DNA from: a virus
Length of the DNA stretch: 40,332 nt
Reading direction: 5' to 3' (one strand)
Virus record (IMG/VR): IMGVR_UViG_3300047552_000775
Location: 1 to 40,332 of that record
Part shown: positions 16,045-24,387 of the stretch, piece after piece
Layout of the letters: each line of letters starts with the position of its first letter
Position numbering within the stretch: the stretch's first letter is position 1
The notes under the pieces: generated by a model
Databases searched by the model: none
What the model saw: only the letters and a program-made list of their open reading frames with translations
What the model was told of the DNA's origin: nothing
Translations under genes and position numbers: made by a program

Positions 16045-16602
16045 TTATTCTCCTTTTTTATACCCAATTCCATACAAACTGTAGTTATTATCTTTAGTGA
16101 ATATATCCACCTTCTCAAATCCCGTATCAATTAAAACAGCTCGCAACGTCGCAATATTAAATGCTGTTTTGTGGGCATGGTACTTATCTTTTTTTACGTG
16201 AGGACCAAATCCATATAACAAATCCAATATAGAAAAGTTTCCTTCAATAGTATCAAATAAAGTAGCATTCAAATTACGATATAAAGCATCTGAATCCACT
16301 AATAGATTTGGGACAATTATCACCAACATTCCACTATGTTTTAATACTCTTTTAAATTCATTCAGAGCTATGACTACTTCGTGTGTATGAATATGCTCTA
16401 AGCAATGAGAACAGTAAATTCCATCAAAGGTGTCATTCTCAAAGATAGATAAATCTGTTATACTTCCAACAAAATCTGGCTTTACATCTGGATTTATATC
16501 ATACCTAACTTCTTGCCACATTTCGGAATTGAAAAACTGTTCCGATATTATGTTATAAACACTATCTCCACATCCTACATTTAAAACACTTTTTCTCTTC
16601 AT
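16045..16602 (-). CDS. Class I SAM-dependent methyltransferase
   Basis: A 185-residue methyltransferase. Motif I is clear at the N-terminus (VLNVGCGDS), followed by DINPDVKPDFVGSITDL as the acidic loop and DGIYCSHCLEHIHTHEV as the region that places the substrate, then GMLVIIVPN. This matches the Methyltransf_11 type associated with glycan and polysaccharide modification. It overlaps nothing but starts one nt after the HAD gene's stop, with CGGAG upstream, so it is probably translated with it. Substrate unknown. Confidence 0.8.
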   Translation of the reverse strand: MKRKSVLNVGCGDSVYNIISEQFFNSEMWQEVRYDINPDVKPDFVGSITDLSIFENDTFDGIYCSHCLEHIHTHEVVIALNEFKRVLKHSGMLVIIVPNLLVDSDALYRNLNATLFDTIEGNFSILDLLYGFGPHVKKDKYHAHKTAFNIATLRAVLIDTGFEKVDIFTKDNNYSLYGIGYKKGE

Positions 16603-16603
16603 A

Positions 16604-18262
16604 TCAAAACTCCGCATTAATCATATCTAATAATCTTAATCTAAAAATATTTTTATTTGAGCTCTTGTTATACTGCCTAATCAAATCAGACAAATCTGGT
16701 TTTGCGATATAAACTCCAAAATCATCCGAACCGCTGTAGTTTTTTATCTCTCCCAGCATATTAGCCTCTTCTAAACTAGGGGAGGTCAATAGCCGGGAAA
16801 ATTTTATTTTACCTAAGTTAGCTGGATTATCAATAATCATATTTTTAAAATCTTCAACAAAGTCTAAAATACCGTTGTGAATCCATTCTACATATGGCTT
16901 TCTCTCACCATCCATAACCGGATTTAACTCGTCATAATCTACTAAACTTCCTTCGCCACAAGTAAATAGATTTTCTATTAACCAAACGTTGCTTAGACAA
17001 ACGCAATCCTTATCTAAAAACGATTCTAAATTTAATATTTCTTTATTCTTATCGGCTCCCATAGAGGTTGCGAAGTAATACCCGAACATTTCAGGCATTG
17101 TAGTAAAATCATCTAGTAGAATCTTCAGAGCTTTTTGGATAGATCCTTGCCAGCCTATATCTACAATAGCTATTTTACTACAGTAATTTATTTTACGAGC
17201 CAAATAATATAAGATTCGCTGCCTAAATTTTGAACATTCTTCCCTAAAGTAGAAATACACCTTTTTCAATAATTTATCCTGACAATGCTCTCTCTTATGA
17301 GAAGATAGCTTACTGTAATCCAAATCATTAGAGGCAGCCATATCATACAAACCTAAATAATTAAGAAAGTCTCTTTCATTTTTACAAAGCTGATTTCTAA
17401 TAAACCAATATATAAATTCGTTATTAGGATTATTAAAAAAATCATCCCACTCTAGATTAGCTACTACAGCAAGGTGAGTTGTTTTTCTGGAGACATAAAG
17501 ATATTCTGAATTAGGGTCGCTATAGTCTCTTATCAAGTCATAAACTTTTTTAAATATTAAGCCTTCCCGGCTCAGAAAATAGGCTGTCTCTACACCCTGT
17601 TCTCTGAATCTATTTCGCAGCCAACTTACAAAGGCTAAAGTAATACAGCCTAAATCGTTATAACCTAGTCTATACCAAAAATCATGCTCTGAAAATGTTT
17701 TGCGATAGTGAACGGCTTTAAATCCACTTTTAATAGCCATATCATAGTCACTGTGCTTATTGTCACCTATCATTAAAGCTTTATCTGTACCTAGATTGAG
17801 ATAGTACAACATTCTAGATATGTTAGAATACATTTCTCCTGTTTCTTTTTTAGCCAAAACCTCACTAGACACATATAAGAAGTCCATTTCCACATAACCA
17901 CTTTTATTAAGGATTTTTTGAATTACCTCTAAAGGTAGATACATATCAGAAGCAAAACCTACCTTTTTTCCCTGTTTAAGAGCGTACTGATATAAGCTAT
18001 GAATTTCCGGATTTTGATATGTAAGCGCCAATTCCAAATCTATCTCTTTTTGTTTAAGATGACTTAATTCAGGAATTTCATCATAAATATCGTCTATATT
18101 GGGGTTTTTAGTTGCAGCAGCGTGTTCAGCTTGCATTCTCTTGAATTTAAAACCCGTACCGAGTAAGTTGAATACCTCAGATGGTTGACTGACCTTTCTG
18201 AACACGGCAGTGTCAAAAACATCAAATAGAACTACGTCGCTTTCATCAATAAGACTATACAC
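16604..18262 (-). CDS. COG5610-type HAD hydrolase with C-terminal extension
   Basis: A 552-residue protein with an N-terminal HAD domain: the DVFDT motif with the presumed catalytic Asp14, then SDMYLP (motif II), a Lys in KKETGEMY (motif III), and IGDNKHSDYDMA (motif IV). After about residue 200 comes a long domain with the segment TAYFLSREGLIF followed by SRKTTH, a pairing I associate with COG5610 proteins found in cell-surface polysaccharide clusters. The role may be a sugar-phosphate phosphatase, but no substrate is known. The start is GTG at 18262, seven nt after AAGGAG, overlapping the glycosyltransferase stop by 8 nt. Confidence 0.75.
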   Translation of the reverse strand: MYSLIDESDVVLFDVFDTAVFRKVSQPSEVFNLLGTGFKFKRMQAEHAAATKNPNIDDIYDEIPELSHLKQKEIDLELALTYQNPEIHSLYQYALKQGKKVGFASDMYLPLEVIQKILNKSGYVEMDFLYVSSEVLAKKETGEMYSNISRMLYYLNLGTDKALMIGDNKHSDYDMAIKSGFKAVHYRKTFSEHDFWYRLGYNDLGCITLAFVSWLRNRFREQGVETAYFLSREGLIFKKVYDLIRDYSDPNSEYLYVSRKTTHLAVVANLEWDDFFNNPNNEFIYWFIRNQLCKNERDFLNYLGLYDMAASNDLDYSKLSSHKREHCQDKLLKKVYFYFREECSKFRQRILYYLARKINYCSKIAIVDIGWQGSIQKALKILLDDFTTMPEMFGYYFATSMGADKNKEILNLESFLDKDCVCLSNVWLIENLFTCGEGSLVDYDELNPVMDGERKPYVEWIHNGILDFVEDFKNMIIDNPANLGKIKFSRLLTSPSLEEANMLGEIKNYSGSDDFGVYIAKPDLSDLIRQYNKSSNKNIFRLRLLDMINAEF

Positions 18263-19289
18263 CTATAAGCTCCTTTACTGCCGTTCTAAACTGCTCAAAA
18301 CCCAAATCATACTTCCTGGTTCTCATAAATCTATAAACATCGGCTCCTGCTAATTCTAAATTTTCGGGCTTCTGAACCAGTTCACATATTTTAGCTCCAA
18401 GACTATCGTAGGTGTTACTCTCCGGAACAAAAGGTCTATAATCATCTCCAAAATCATATTTATTATTATCTAAGTTGAAGTCCAAAACAGGTAAACCGGC
18501 TGCGTACATTTCAAAAGGTATTCTACTTGGGTTTGTAGGACTGAAACACATGCCTAATTGACACATATTATATAGATAGTTACACATTTTGATATCCAAT
18601 AGCCCCAAATATTTAAAATCTGGATATTTTTCTTTTATAATGTCTCTACCTTCCAAACTTCCATAAGTATAGACTTTTAAATCAGGTATTCTGTCTTTTG
18701 CATAGCGCAAAGCTTTTAAGCCCATTTCCCAACATCTTCTATGTTTTTCCGGTTGAAATAGGAAACATACTGCCTTTTCTCTTTCCAAGTTCAAAGGTTT
18801 GTACACGCTTAAGTCAGCGCAGAAATCAATAGAGTTGGAATCTATGTTATATAGCTTTTTAAGTTCTTTGGCTATCCATCTTCCCATTGTAATACTCTTA
18901 AATCCGTAAGTATAGGATTCCTGAGCCCATAAATACCAATCGCTCATCGGAAAGAACATATACTCTAAATCCTGAACAAAATAAGCCTTTTCTCTGGCGC
19001 TTATTTTATTGACTTTGAAGGCGGTCATGCACCAAGTAGCCATTAATAAATCGTAATAATCATCTTTTATTTTGTCATGCCCGCAATATATACTAACACC
19101 AGGCATTTCTCCAAAATATTTATTAATTATGGCTTTTGCCTCTGCGTCCGTTTTTACTTTTTCTGTTCTACTAACATATATATCCTGTTCATATAAACCT
19201 GAAAGGCAATTTACAAAATCAAATAAGGTTTTTAATCCACCGCTGCCTTCTGTTTCAAAGTTGGGCATTACCCATCCAATAGTTTTCAT
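18255..19289 (-). CDS. GT-B glycosyltransferase (WsaF-like)
   Basis: A 344-residue glycosyltransferase of GT-B type. The N-terminal MKTIGWVMPNF ... GSGGLKTLF resembles rhamnosyltransferases such as WsaF, with the donor-site strand LKVYTYGSLEG and the C-terminal GLGMCFSPT ... PFEMYAAGLPVLDF, where the Glu before the Met-Tyr-Ala segment contacts the nucleotide sugar. The start is ATG at 19289 with AGGAG eight nt upstream; an ATG at 19298 lies too close to that site. With the HAD protein and the methyltransferases it forms a sugar-modification group that may act on the host surface or on phage DNA or proteins. Confidence 0.78.
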   Translation of the reverse strand: MKTIGWVMPNFETEGSGGLKTLFDFVNCLSGLYEQDIYVSRTEKVKTDAEAKAIINKYFGEMPGVSIYCGHDKIKDDYYDLLMATWCMTAFKVNKISAREKAYFVQDLEYMFFPMSDWYLWAQESYTYGFKSITMGRWIAKELKKLYNIDSNSIDFCADLSVYKPLNLEREKAVCFLFQPEKHRRCWEMGLKALRYAKDRIPDLKVYTYGSLEGRDIIKEKYPDFKYLGLLDIKMCNYLYNMCQLGMCFSPTNPSRIPFEMYAAGLPVLDFNLDNNKYDFGDDYRPFVPESNTYDSLGAKICELVQKPENLELAGADVYRFMRTRKYDLGFEQFRTAVKELIGV

Positions 19290-19774
19290 ACACACCATCT
19301 CCTGTAGCATTCTCTCTTTAACAGCATTAATAAATTGGCGCCGTCGTACTCAAAGTAAGTTCTTTTCTTTTGCCCTCTTACTACAATATGAGATACCTCA
19401 TTCAGCTTATTAGTATTAATAGACTTACAACCTGAATTTATCAATCTTTTTATTTCTCGTATATCCACAAATATTGTCAGATCTTTATCATAAAAAACTA
19501 AAACAACTCCAGCCAATATGCCAGTAATACTACTTTTCTCTAACATGCTCTCTAACTGATTGCTGGATAAGTTACTAAAATTCCAAGTATTTCCAGCCGA
19601 TGTTTTGCACTCTAAAAACATAAGATAGGGATGGGCATAAAGCTCAAAATCGCATATATTTTTAATTCCTAAAAATGAGGATGTAGGATCGTGAAGCCTC
19701 ATTATAGAAACATTTGGGACTTTTAGAAAAGTTTCTTTTATTATTTGTTCAAACCTTTTAGCATAACTACTCAT
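19286..19774 (-). CDS. RecU-like Holliday junction resolvase
   Basis: A 162-residue protein resembling RecU, the branched-DNA resolvase of Gram-positive bacteria. The PD-(D/E)XK core is visible: ICDFELYAHPYLMFLECKTS, giving an Asp at about 42 and E-x-K at 55-57, followed by NFSNLSSNQLESM as in RecU (FHxHQIEHM). Length is within the RecU range. It likely resolves recombination intermediates produced by RecA. The start ATG at 19774 follows AGGTGG. Confidence 0.75.
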   Translation of the reverse strand: MSSYAKRFEQIIKETFLKVPNVSIMRLHDPTSSFLGIKNICDFELYAHPYLMFLECKTSAGNTWNFSNLSSNQLESMLEKSSITGILAGVVLVFYDKDLTIFVDIREIKRLINSGCKSINTNKLNEVSHIVVRGQKKRTYFEYDGANLLMLLKRECYRRWCV

Positions 19775-19776
19775 AT

Positions 19777-20307
19777 TTACACCACCTTCTTGGATCTGGG
19801 ACGTTTATTTTTAGCTTGAACCTTCATAGTTACCCATCTAATATTATCCTTAACATAGTTACCATTATTATCTTCTCTATCTATAGTTACATTTTCTTCG
19901 CCTAATTCCTTACACGCTTTTAAATAATTTTCATAATGATCTTTCATAAACGGAATAAAGTCTAAATAATCATTACAGGTTATGCCTCTTCCGCCCCAAT
20001 CTTTATAACGAGGATGAGTAACCTTAGTACACCTACACTTCATACTCCACCAAGTTCTATAGAATTTGGTTCCGTGCATAGAGTGTTTTTTAATACATTC
20101 TATAGCAAGTTTTATATTTTTAACCCCGTTTTCGGACTGTAGGCAACCACAAGATTTAGTATCTCCATTCACTAATTGACTAACACAAACTTCTTTGAAA
20201 TTTCCACAATCACAAATACATCTCCAAATATACTTACCTTGTTTATTTTTATTTACCGGATTTAAGGCTATAAGTTTTCCAAATTTCATCCCAGCTATAT
20301 TTTTCAT
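19777..20307 (-). CDS. HNH-type homing endonuclease with zinc-binding N-terminus
   Basis: A 176-residue free-standing homing endonuclease. The N-terminal part carries zinc ligands (CICDCGN ... SCGC), then the characteristic string FYRTWWSMKCRC, then YKDWGGRGITC, then NVTIDREDNNGNY and NIRWVT, the HNH-family pattern with DRxDxxGxY. It is a close relative of the protein at 33077-33709. It sits between the resolvase and Cas4-like genes without interrupting either. Start ATG 20307 follows AAGGA. Confidence 0.8.
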   Translation of the reverse strand: MKNIAGMKFGKLIALNPVNKNKQGKYIWRCICDCGNFKEVCVSQLVNGDTKSCGCLQSENGVKNIKLAIECIKKHSMHGTKFYRTWWSMKCRCTKVTHPRYKDWGGRGITCNDYLDFIPFMKDHYENYLKACKELGEENVTIDREDNNGNYVKDNIRWVTMKVQAKNKRPRSKKVV

Positions 20308-21087
20308 TTATCTATCCTTTTCGCAAGTGGACTTGTATTTGCAGTAGAAACAATTTTTCTTATTTTCTGTTTTATAAGGAACTTGTAGTTTAGAAACATA
20401 GTTATCACATTCTGAAATTTTATTAATAACTTCTTGTTTCAGCGCCTCATGAACGGTAAACAAAAATGTTTTCTTTTCTAATGTGTCTCTATTTTCATAT
20501 AAATAAATTATCTGAGGAATATTAAAAGCTATAGAGTAGCAAATTCCTTGCGTTTTATGTTCCGGCTCTATATCCTCTCTTTTTGAAAATTTCATAGATT
20601 TTTCAGTTTTTATTTCTAAAATATAATAATTATCTCTTACTCTTACTATGCCGTCGCACATGAAGCTGAGATTTAAAACAGTATGAAAACATTTTGTCTC
20701 AGTAGCAGTCTTGCTAATAACCTTTAAATTAGGAATATTAAATTTATTAATATAATCTGCCACGTCTATGTATTCATACTGCTCGTTATCTCCAGATAAA
20801 CTTATTACGGCTTTTTGTATACGCTCGTGTCTATCTGTTCCTGACTCCCCCGCCCCAATATTAGCTGCCGAAATACTTGATGGATCTGGAGTTATTCCTA
20901 TAATCTGATAATACATATTTCTCATACAATGCAACGATGATGGCTTGTATGTTCGACTTGCAGGTCTACTTTCATCACACTTTTCAATAGACATAACTAA
21001 ATCCTGCAAGAATTGTTTGTCTATAGACATATTTTCAACTTGCTGATTTACGAAACCATGTATTTGTTTTATAGAAATTCTAGACAT
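20308..21087 (-). CDS. Cas4/RecB-like PD-(D/E)XK nuclease with four-cysteine cluster
   Basis: A 259-residue nuclease. The motif YILEIKTEKSMKF gives the E-x-K pair of the RecB/Cas4 fold, and QGICYSIAFNIPQIIYLYE is the usual helix-strand after it. Four cysteines at 54, 246, 249 and 255 match the iron-sulfur ligands of Cas4/AddB-type nucleases (one early Cys, then C-x2-C-x5-C at the C-terminus). Start is ATG at 21087 with AAGGA upstream; a TTG one codon earlier is not needed. It is probably involved in processing DNA ends during recombination or host DNA breakdown. Confidence 0.85.
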   Translation of the reverse strand: MSRISIKQIHGFVNQQVENMSIDKQFLQDLVMSIEKCDESRPASRTYKPSSLHCMRNMYYQIIGITPDPSSISAANIGAGESGTDRHERIQKAVISLSGDNEQYEYIDVADYINKFNIPNLKVISKTATETKCFHTVLNLSFMCDGIVRVRDNYYILEIKTEKSMKFSKREDIEPEHKTQGICYSIAFNIPQIIYLYENRDTLEKKTFLFTVHEALKQEVINKISECDNYVSKLQVPYKTENKKNCFYCKYKSTCEKDR

Positions 21088-21101
21088 CAATCTTCCTTTA
21101 C

Positions 21102-22304
21102 TTAATAAGCTGCTTCTTCCATAACATCTTCAGTCATTAAATCTTCTGAAATTTCATCAATCTCAGCTAAAGATTCTTCTTCCTGCTGCTGTGTTTGAAC
21201 TACGTCCTCAGAAACAAGAGCTAACGCATACTGTACGTTATCTCCTATTATTTTAAGAACGCTTTCATTTCCGTACTGTAACTCTACGCAGGCTTCTCTT
21301 TTTTCTTCAGCCGCAGTTACATCTTTTTGAGCAGCTATTATTTCCTTAATGTAGTTGTAAATTACATAGCACTCGAAGTTTCCAAAATTTGTGCTTTTTG
21401 CGTAAGGAATAAGCTCGTTTCCGGTTTCGGATTTACTGCTTACTTCTAAACCTGCTTGAGTAAATTTGAATTTAAGAACATCATTATCCTGTTTGTTAAT
21501 AAATAGGCTAACCCTATCCATTACATCTAATAACAACGCCTTAGCCAACTTACAGGAGCTTTGTGGGGCTAATGCTACGTATTGTAAAAATACATCGTAT
21601 TGGAATGCGGTAGCTTCCTCTAACTCCATTGAGTAAATTACAACATCTTTAGTAACGAATACTATTTCTTTATCTTTTCTGAGAATACTAACAGTTTCAT
21701 CCGATAAAGTAGACAATAAAACAAATAGTTCTCTTGATGCTAAAAATGGCTTATCTAATACTTTTACATCATTTAAGACTATAATTTCATTGTTAGTTGT
21801 CATAACTTTGTCGGCGCAGTAGTATCCAGTTCTTGCCACAATATCTCCGGATCTAGATAAAGCTAATTTATTGTAATCCAAAACTGCCCTGATTGTCTTT
21901 AGGTCTACGGCAGACCGCTCTCCTTGTATTTGCGGGATATTAGGAAACTTAACTACATCATTTGTAGATGGGTCAATAGGCAATTCCAGCTTGTAATTTC
22001 CATTTCCTTTTAACTCTAAGTGGTCTACTTTATTAATTAAAGTAATATCCTCTGAGGTTGTCTTTTGAATAATTTTATTGAATCTTTCAGCTAAAACTGT
22101 TATTTCAAAATTATCCCCGACAACATGTTCTTCCTTTACCTTTATATAATTCAACTTATCGTAAGCTGAAATAGATAAAAGACCATCTTCTAATTTAATT
22201 CCCAGCATCGACGTTATGGGAAGTAAAGGGCTATCCAAAACCCCCTTCATTACTTTGTTTAAAAGTTTCTGCATTATAGCAGTTTTTACTGTTAGTTTTG
22301 ACAT
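21102..22304 (-). CDS. dnaN: DNA polymerase sliding clamp (beta subunit)
   Basis: A 400-residue beta-clamp-like protein. The N-terminal MSKLTVKTAIMQKLLNKV with SPLLPITSMLGIKLEDGLLS matches the bacterial DnaN opening (PILSNLLIE), and the length suits three clamp domains plus a short tail. It ends in an acidic, disordered tail of about 25 residues that standard DnaN lacks. It would tether the phage polymerase and be loaded by DnaX/delta/delta-prime. Phages with A-family polymerases rarely encode such a clamp. ATG at 22304 follows AGGAG. Confidence 0.85.
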   Translation of the reverse strand: MSKLTVKTAIMQKLLNKVMKGVLDSPLLPITSMLGIKLEDGLLSISAYDKLNYIKVKEEHVVGDNFEITVLAERFNKIIQKTTSEDITLINKVDHLELKGNGNYKLELPIDPSTNDVVKFPNIPQIQGERSAVDLKTIRAVLDYNKLALSRSGDIVARTGYYCADKVMTTNNEIIVLNDVKVLDKPFLASRELFVLLSTLSDETVSILRKDKEIVFVTKDVVIYSMELEEATAFQYDVFLQYVALAPQSSCKLAKALLLDVMDRVSLFINKQDNDVLKFKFTQAGLEVSSKSETGNELIPYAKSTNFGNFECYVIYNYIKEIIAAQKDVTAAEEKREACVELQYGNESVLKIIGDNVQYALALVSEDVVQTQQQEEESLAEIDEISEDLMTEDVMEEAAY

Positions 22305-22318
22305 TTTGTTCTCCTTTT

Positions 22319-22909
22319 CTATCCTTTTATTAACTGTAAAAATTCCTGTCTTAAATTATAGTTAGTTCTAAAAGATCCTAACATTGATGATGTAACCATT
22401 AGGCTTTCTCTTTTTCGTACTCCTCTAGCCTTCATACAAAAATGCTGAGCCTCTACTATGACAGCGACCCCTCTAGGTTTTAGTATTCTTTTAATGTCAT
22501 TAGCAATATCTGCGGTCATTTTTTCTTGTATCTGTAATCTATTAGCGTGCATATCCACCAATCTAGCTAATTTAGATATTCCAACTACCTTTCTCGAAGG
22601 CAGGTAGGCAATGCTAACTTTTCCAAAAAATGGGAGCATATGATGTTCACAAGTAGAGTAAAATTCACAATCTTTTAGAATGATTAACTCATCATAATTT
22701 CCGAATTCCTTAAAGCCCACTTTTAGAATATCCTCGGCTTTTTTAGTATAACCTCCGTAAATCTCCTTCCAAGAATTAACCACCCTTTTAGGAGTATCTT
22801 TTAAACCCTCTCTATCTGGATTTTCTCCGATATATTCTAAGATTTTTTTAATATGGATTTTAGAATTATAATCACCTAAATTAAAATCTTTAGTTCCGTC
22901 TGTTACCAT
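22319..22909 (-). CDS. folE: GTP cyclohydrolase I
   Basis: A 196-residue FolE that converts GTP to dihydroneopterin triphosphate, the first step toward 7-deazaguanine. The zinc site is visible: CEFYSTCEHHMLPFFG provides Cys and His ligands, and the later AQHFCMKARGV gives the second Cys. The string ISKLARLVDMHANRLQIQE is the family hallmark. The protein is intact. It lies downstream of QueD, QueE and DpdA in the same transcription direction, so it probably feeds them. Start ATG 22909 with GGAG ten nt upstream. Confidence 0.95.
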   Translation of the reverse strand: MVTDGTKDFNLGDYNSKIHIKKILEYIGENPDREGLKDTPKRVVNSWKEIYGGYTKKAEDILKVGFKEFGNYDELIILKDCEFYSTCEHHMLPFFGKVSIAYLPSRKVVGISKLARLVDMHANRLQIQEKMTADIANDIKRILKPRGVAVIVEAQHFCMKARGVRKRESLMVTSSMLGSFRTNYNLRQEFLQLIKG

Positions 22910-23067
22910 TATTGAAAAACTCCTTTTACTGTAGAATATCCTAAATATATGCCTAAAATTGCCACAATTCCTCCAAAATTAATAGGGGCTGGACACGGAA
23001 GGTAAATGAAACCACAAACCACTCCTACACCTATTCCAACTATTAAATTTAATATTAAATTAAACAT
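22909..23067 (-). CDS. XapX-domain membrane protein
   Basis: A 52-residue membrane protein with two hydrophobic segments around a conserved LPCPAPINFGG turn and an AILGIYLGY ending, matching the XapX family (LPxPAPxxxxGxxGIxGIxxGY). The function of XapX proteins is unknown; they are usually predicted integral membrane proteins. The start at ATG 23067 overlaps the previous gene's stop by 8 nt; an ATG at 23091 would lengthen it without a better ribosome binding site. Its place inside the deazaguanine cluster may be coincidental. Confidence 0.65.
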   Translation of the reverse strand: MFNLILNLIVGIGVGVVCGFIYLPCPAPINFGGIVAILGIYLGYSTVKGVFQ

Positions 23068-23401
23068 ACGCAACAGCTCCATTTTCACCATCCTCTAATA
23101 CTTGAACGCTGTCACACTGGAACTGATTTAAAATTCGCTTAGCCAGCTGCTCACAACTTAAATTTCTTAGCCATAAACATCTATCATCGTCGTTGTAAAA
23201 AGATTTATGCAGGTAAGTTAAGATATCTCTCTTGAATTGAATAATTTCTATATCCCTATCATCATGAGTTACTTCTTTTTCTACTTTAATGTGGAACATA
23301 TGCCTATGAGAATTTCTTAAAAAAGCTACCTCCTGTATTGGACAGTTTTCCCAACTATGCACGCCCTCTACTTGAAGATTAACTATTATAGCTGTTTTCA
23401 T
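23060..23401 (-). CDS. Divergent T-fold protein, QueD/PTPS-like
   Basis: A 113-residue protein that I read as a distant QueD/6-pyruvoyltetrahydropterin-synthase relative. His15, His32 and His34 (in a SHRHMFHIKVE string) sit where E. coli QueD has the zinc ligands His16, His31 and His33 (LHGH). The later NLSCEQLAKRILNQF matches the NPTSENLAKWIW helix, and VLEDGENGAVAYV the final conserved Glu strand. The QueD catalytic cysteine is not obvious; Cys20 is a candidate. A canonical QueD is also present 1.6 kb upstream, so this second T-fold may act on a different pterin or deazaguanine intermediate. Confidence 0.5.
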   Translation of the reverse strand: MKTAIIVNLQVEGVHSWENCPIQEVAFLRNSHRHMFHIKVEKEVTHDDRDIEIIQFKRDILTYLHKSFYNDDDRCLWLRNLSCEQLAKRILNQFQCDSVQVLEDGENGAVAYV

Positions 23402-23415
23402 AATTTCACTCCTTT

Positions 23416-24387
23416 TTATACTAAAGAAATTATATTATCTACGTTACTTGAATATCTCATTGGATAAAATTTAATATCTTCTCCCATAGCTAATCTTATT
23501 AAATCTACAGCTTCTCCCAAAGTGTTGTATAGAGGATATTCTTTTAGGGTCTCTTTATACGCTAGTCTATTAGGAGCTATAGGATAACATTTTAAATTAA
23601 CTGCCTCTAACATAGCTATTCCGAACAATTCGTGAGTAGCGAAACTTATAACAGCTTTACTTTTTGCAAGTAGAGTATAATAGGCTCCCTTAGTCAAATT
23701 ATAATCCAAAGTTCTAATGAACTCAATATTTGAATATGGATATTTGTCTTTATACATTTCTTCAATGACTTTGAATAATTCCGGTTGTTTATCTTTTCCT
23801 AATCTATGAGGAAATATCACTATATTTTCTTTATTCTCGGTGTATGAGAGATACTCTGAGCATTCATAAACGGGATAATCTACTACAGTTATTTTACACA
23901 GTTCGCCACGTCTTTGAACTATTTCCTGTCTATGCAATTGAGATCCTACAAATACCTCATCGGCAATTTTGAGAATGGATTTTTCAAAGTCCTCTCCCCA
24001 TACTCCACATCCATTTTGCGTTATAAAGTCGTAGTCGTCGTATGTCCCAGCATGAAGCATTCCTTTAATTCTAAAATTCATACGAGCGTTATCTCTGATA
24101 TAGGCTAATGCCTCTACTCCTGGGAACCAGTAATCCATAAAGAATATACAATCAATATCATTATGAATCTTGAGCAATTCAATTATTTCTTGTAACTGTC
24201 CTAGTTTATAGCTATTAGTGTCATACACATCCAAAAACTGCCCGACTTTTATTTCTTTTAAATTAGTATCCCCGACAACTAAAACTTCTTTATCGAAACG
24301 CTTAAAGCTAGCCATAAACCAATCAAACCACTGATTGCTATACCGTCTATCTATTCTCTCTATTGGAACAAAAATAACTTTACCCAT
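23416..24387 (-). CDS. DUF3524/QTMAN-like glycosyltransferase
   Basis: A 323-residue GT-B glycosyltransferase. Two strings match the family of the tRNA-queuosine mannosyltransferase (DUF3524, also GTDC1): FPHRLGKDKQPE in place of the NHRWEHDKNPE motif, and ATHELFGIAMLEAVNLKCYP, very close to the family's HEFFGVAMLEAVYCGCYP, followed by PNRLAYKE. QTMAN adds mannose to the cyclopentenediol of queuosine in tRNA-Asp. Here the gene lies inside a 7-deazaguanine cluster and overlaps queE by 3 nt, so its acceptor may be a deazaguanine base in DNA or tRNA. The acceptor is not proven. Confidence 0.65.
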   Translation of the reverse strand: MGKVIFVPIERIDRRYSNQWFDWFMASFKRFDKEVLVVGDTNLKEIKVGQFLDVYDTNSYKLGQLQEIIELLKIHNDIDCIFFMDYWFPGVEALAYIRDNARMNFRIKGMLHAGTYDDYDFITQNGCGVWGEDFEKSILKIADEVFVGSQLHRQEIVQRRGELCKITVVDYPVYECSEYLSYTENKENIVIFPHRLGKDKQPELFKVIEEMYKDKYPYSNIEFIRTLDYNLTKGAYYTLLAKSKAVISFATHELFGIAMLEAVNLKCYPIAPNRLAYKETLKEYPLYNTLGEAVDLIRLAMGEDIKFYPMRYSSNVDNIISLV

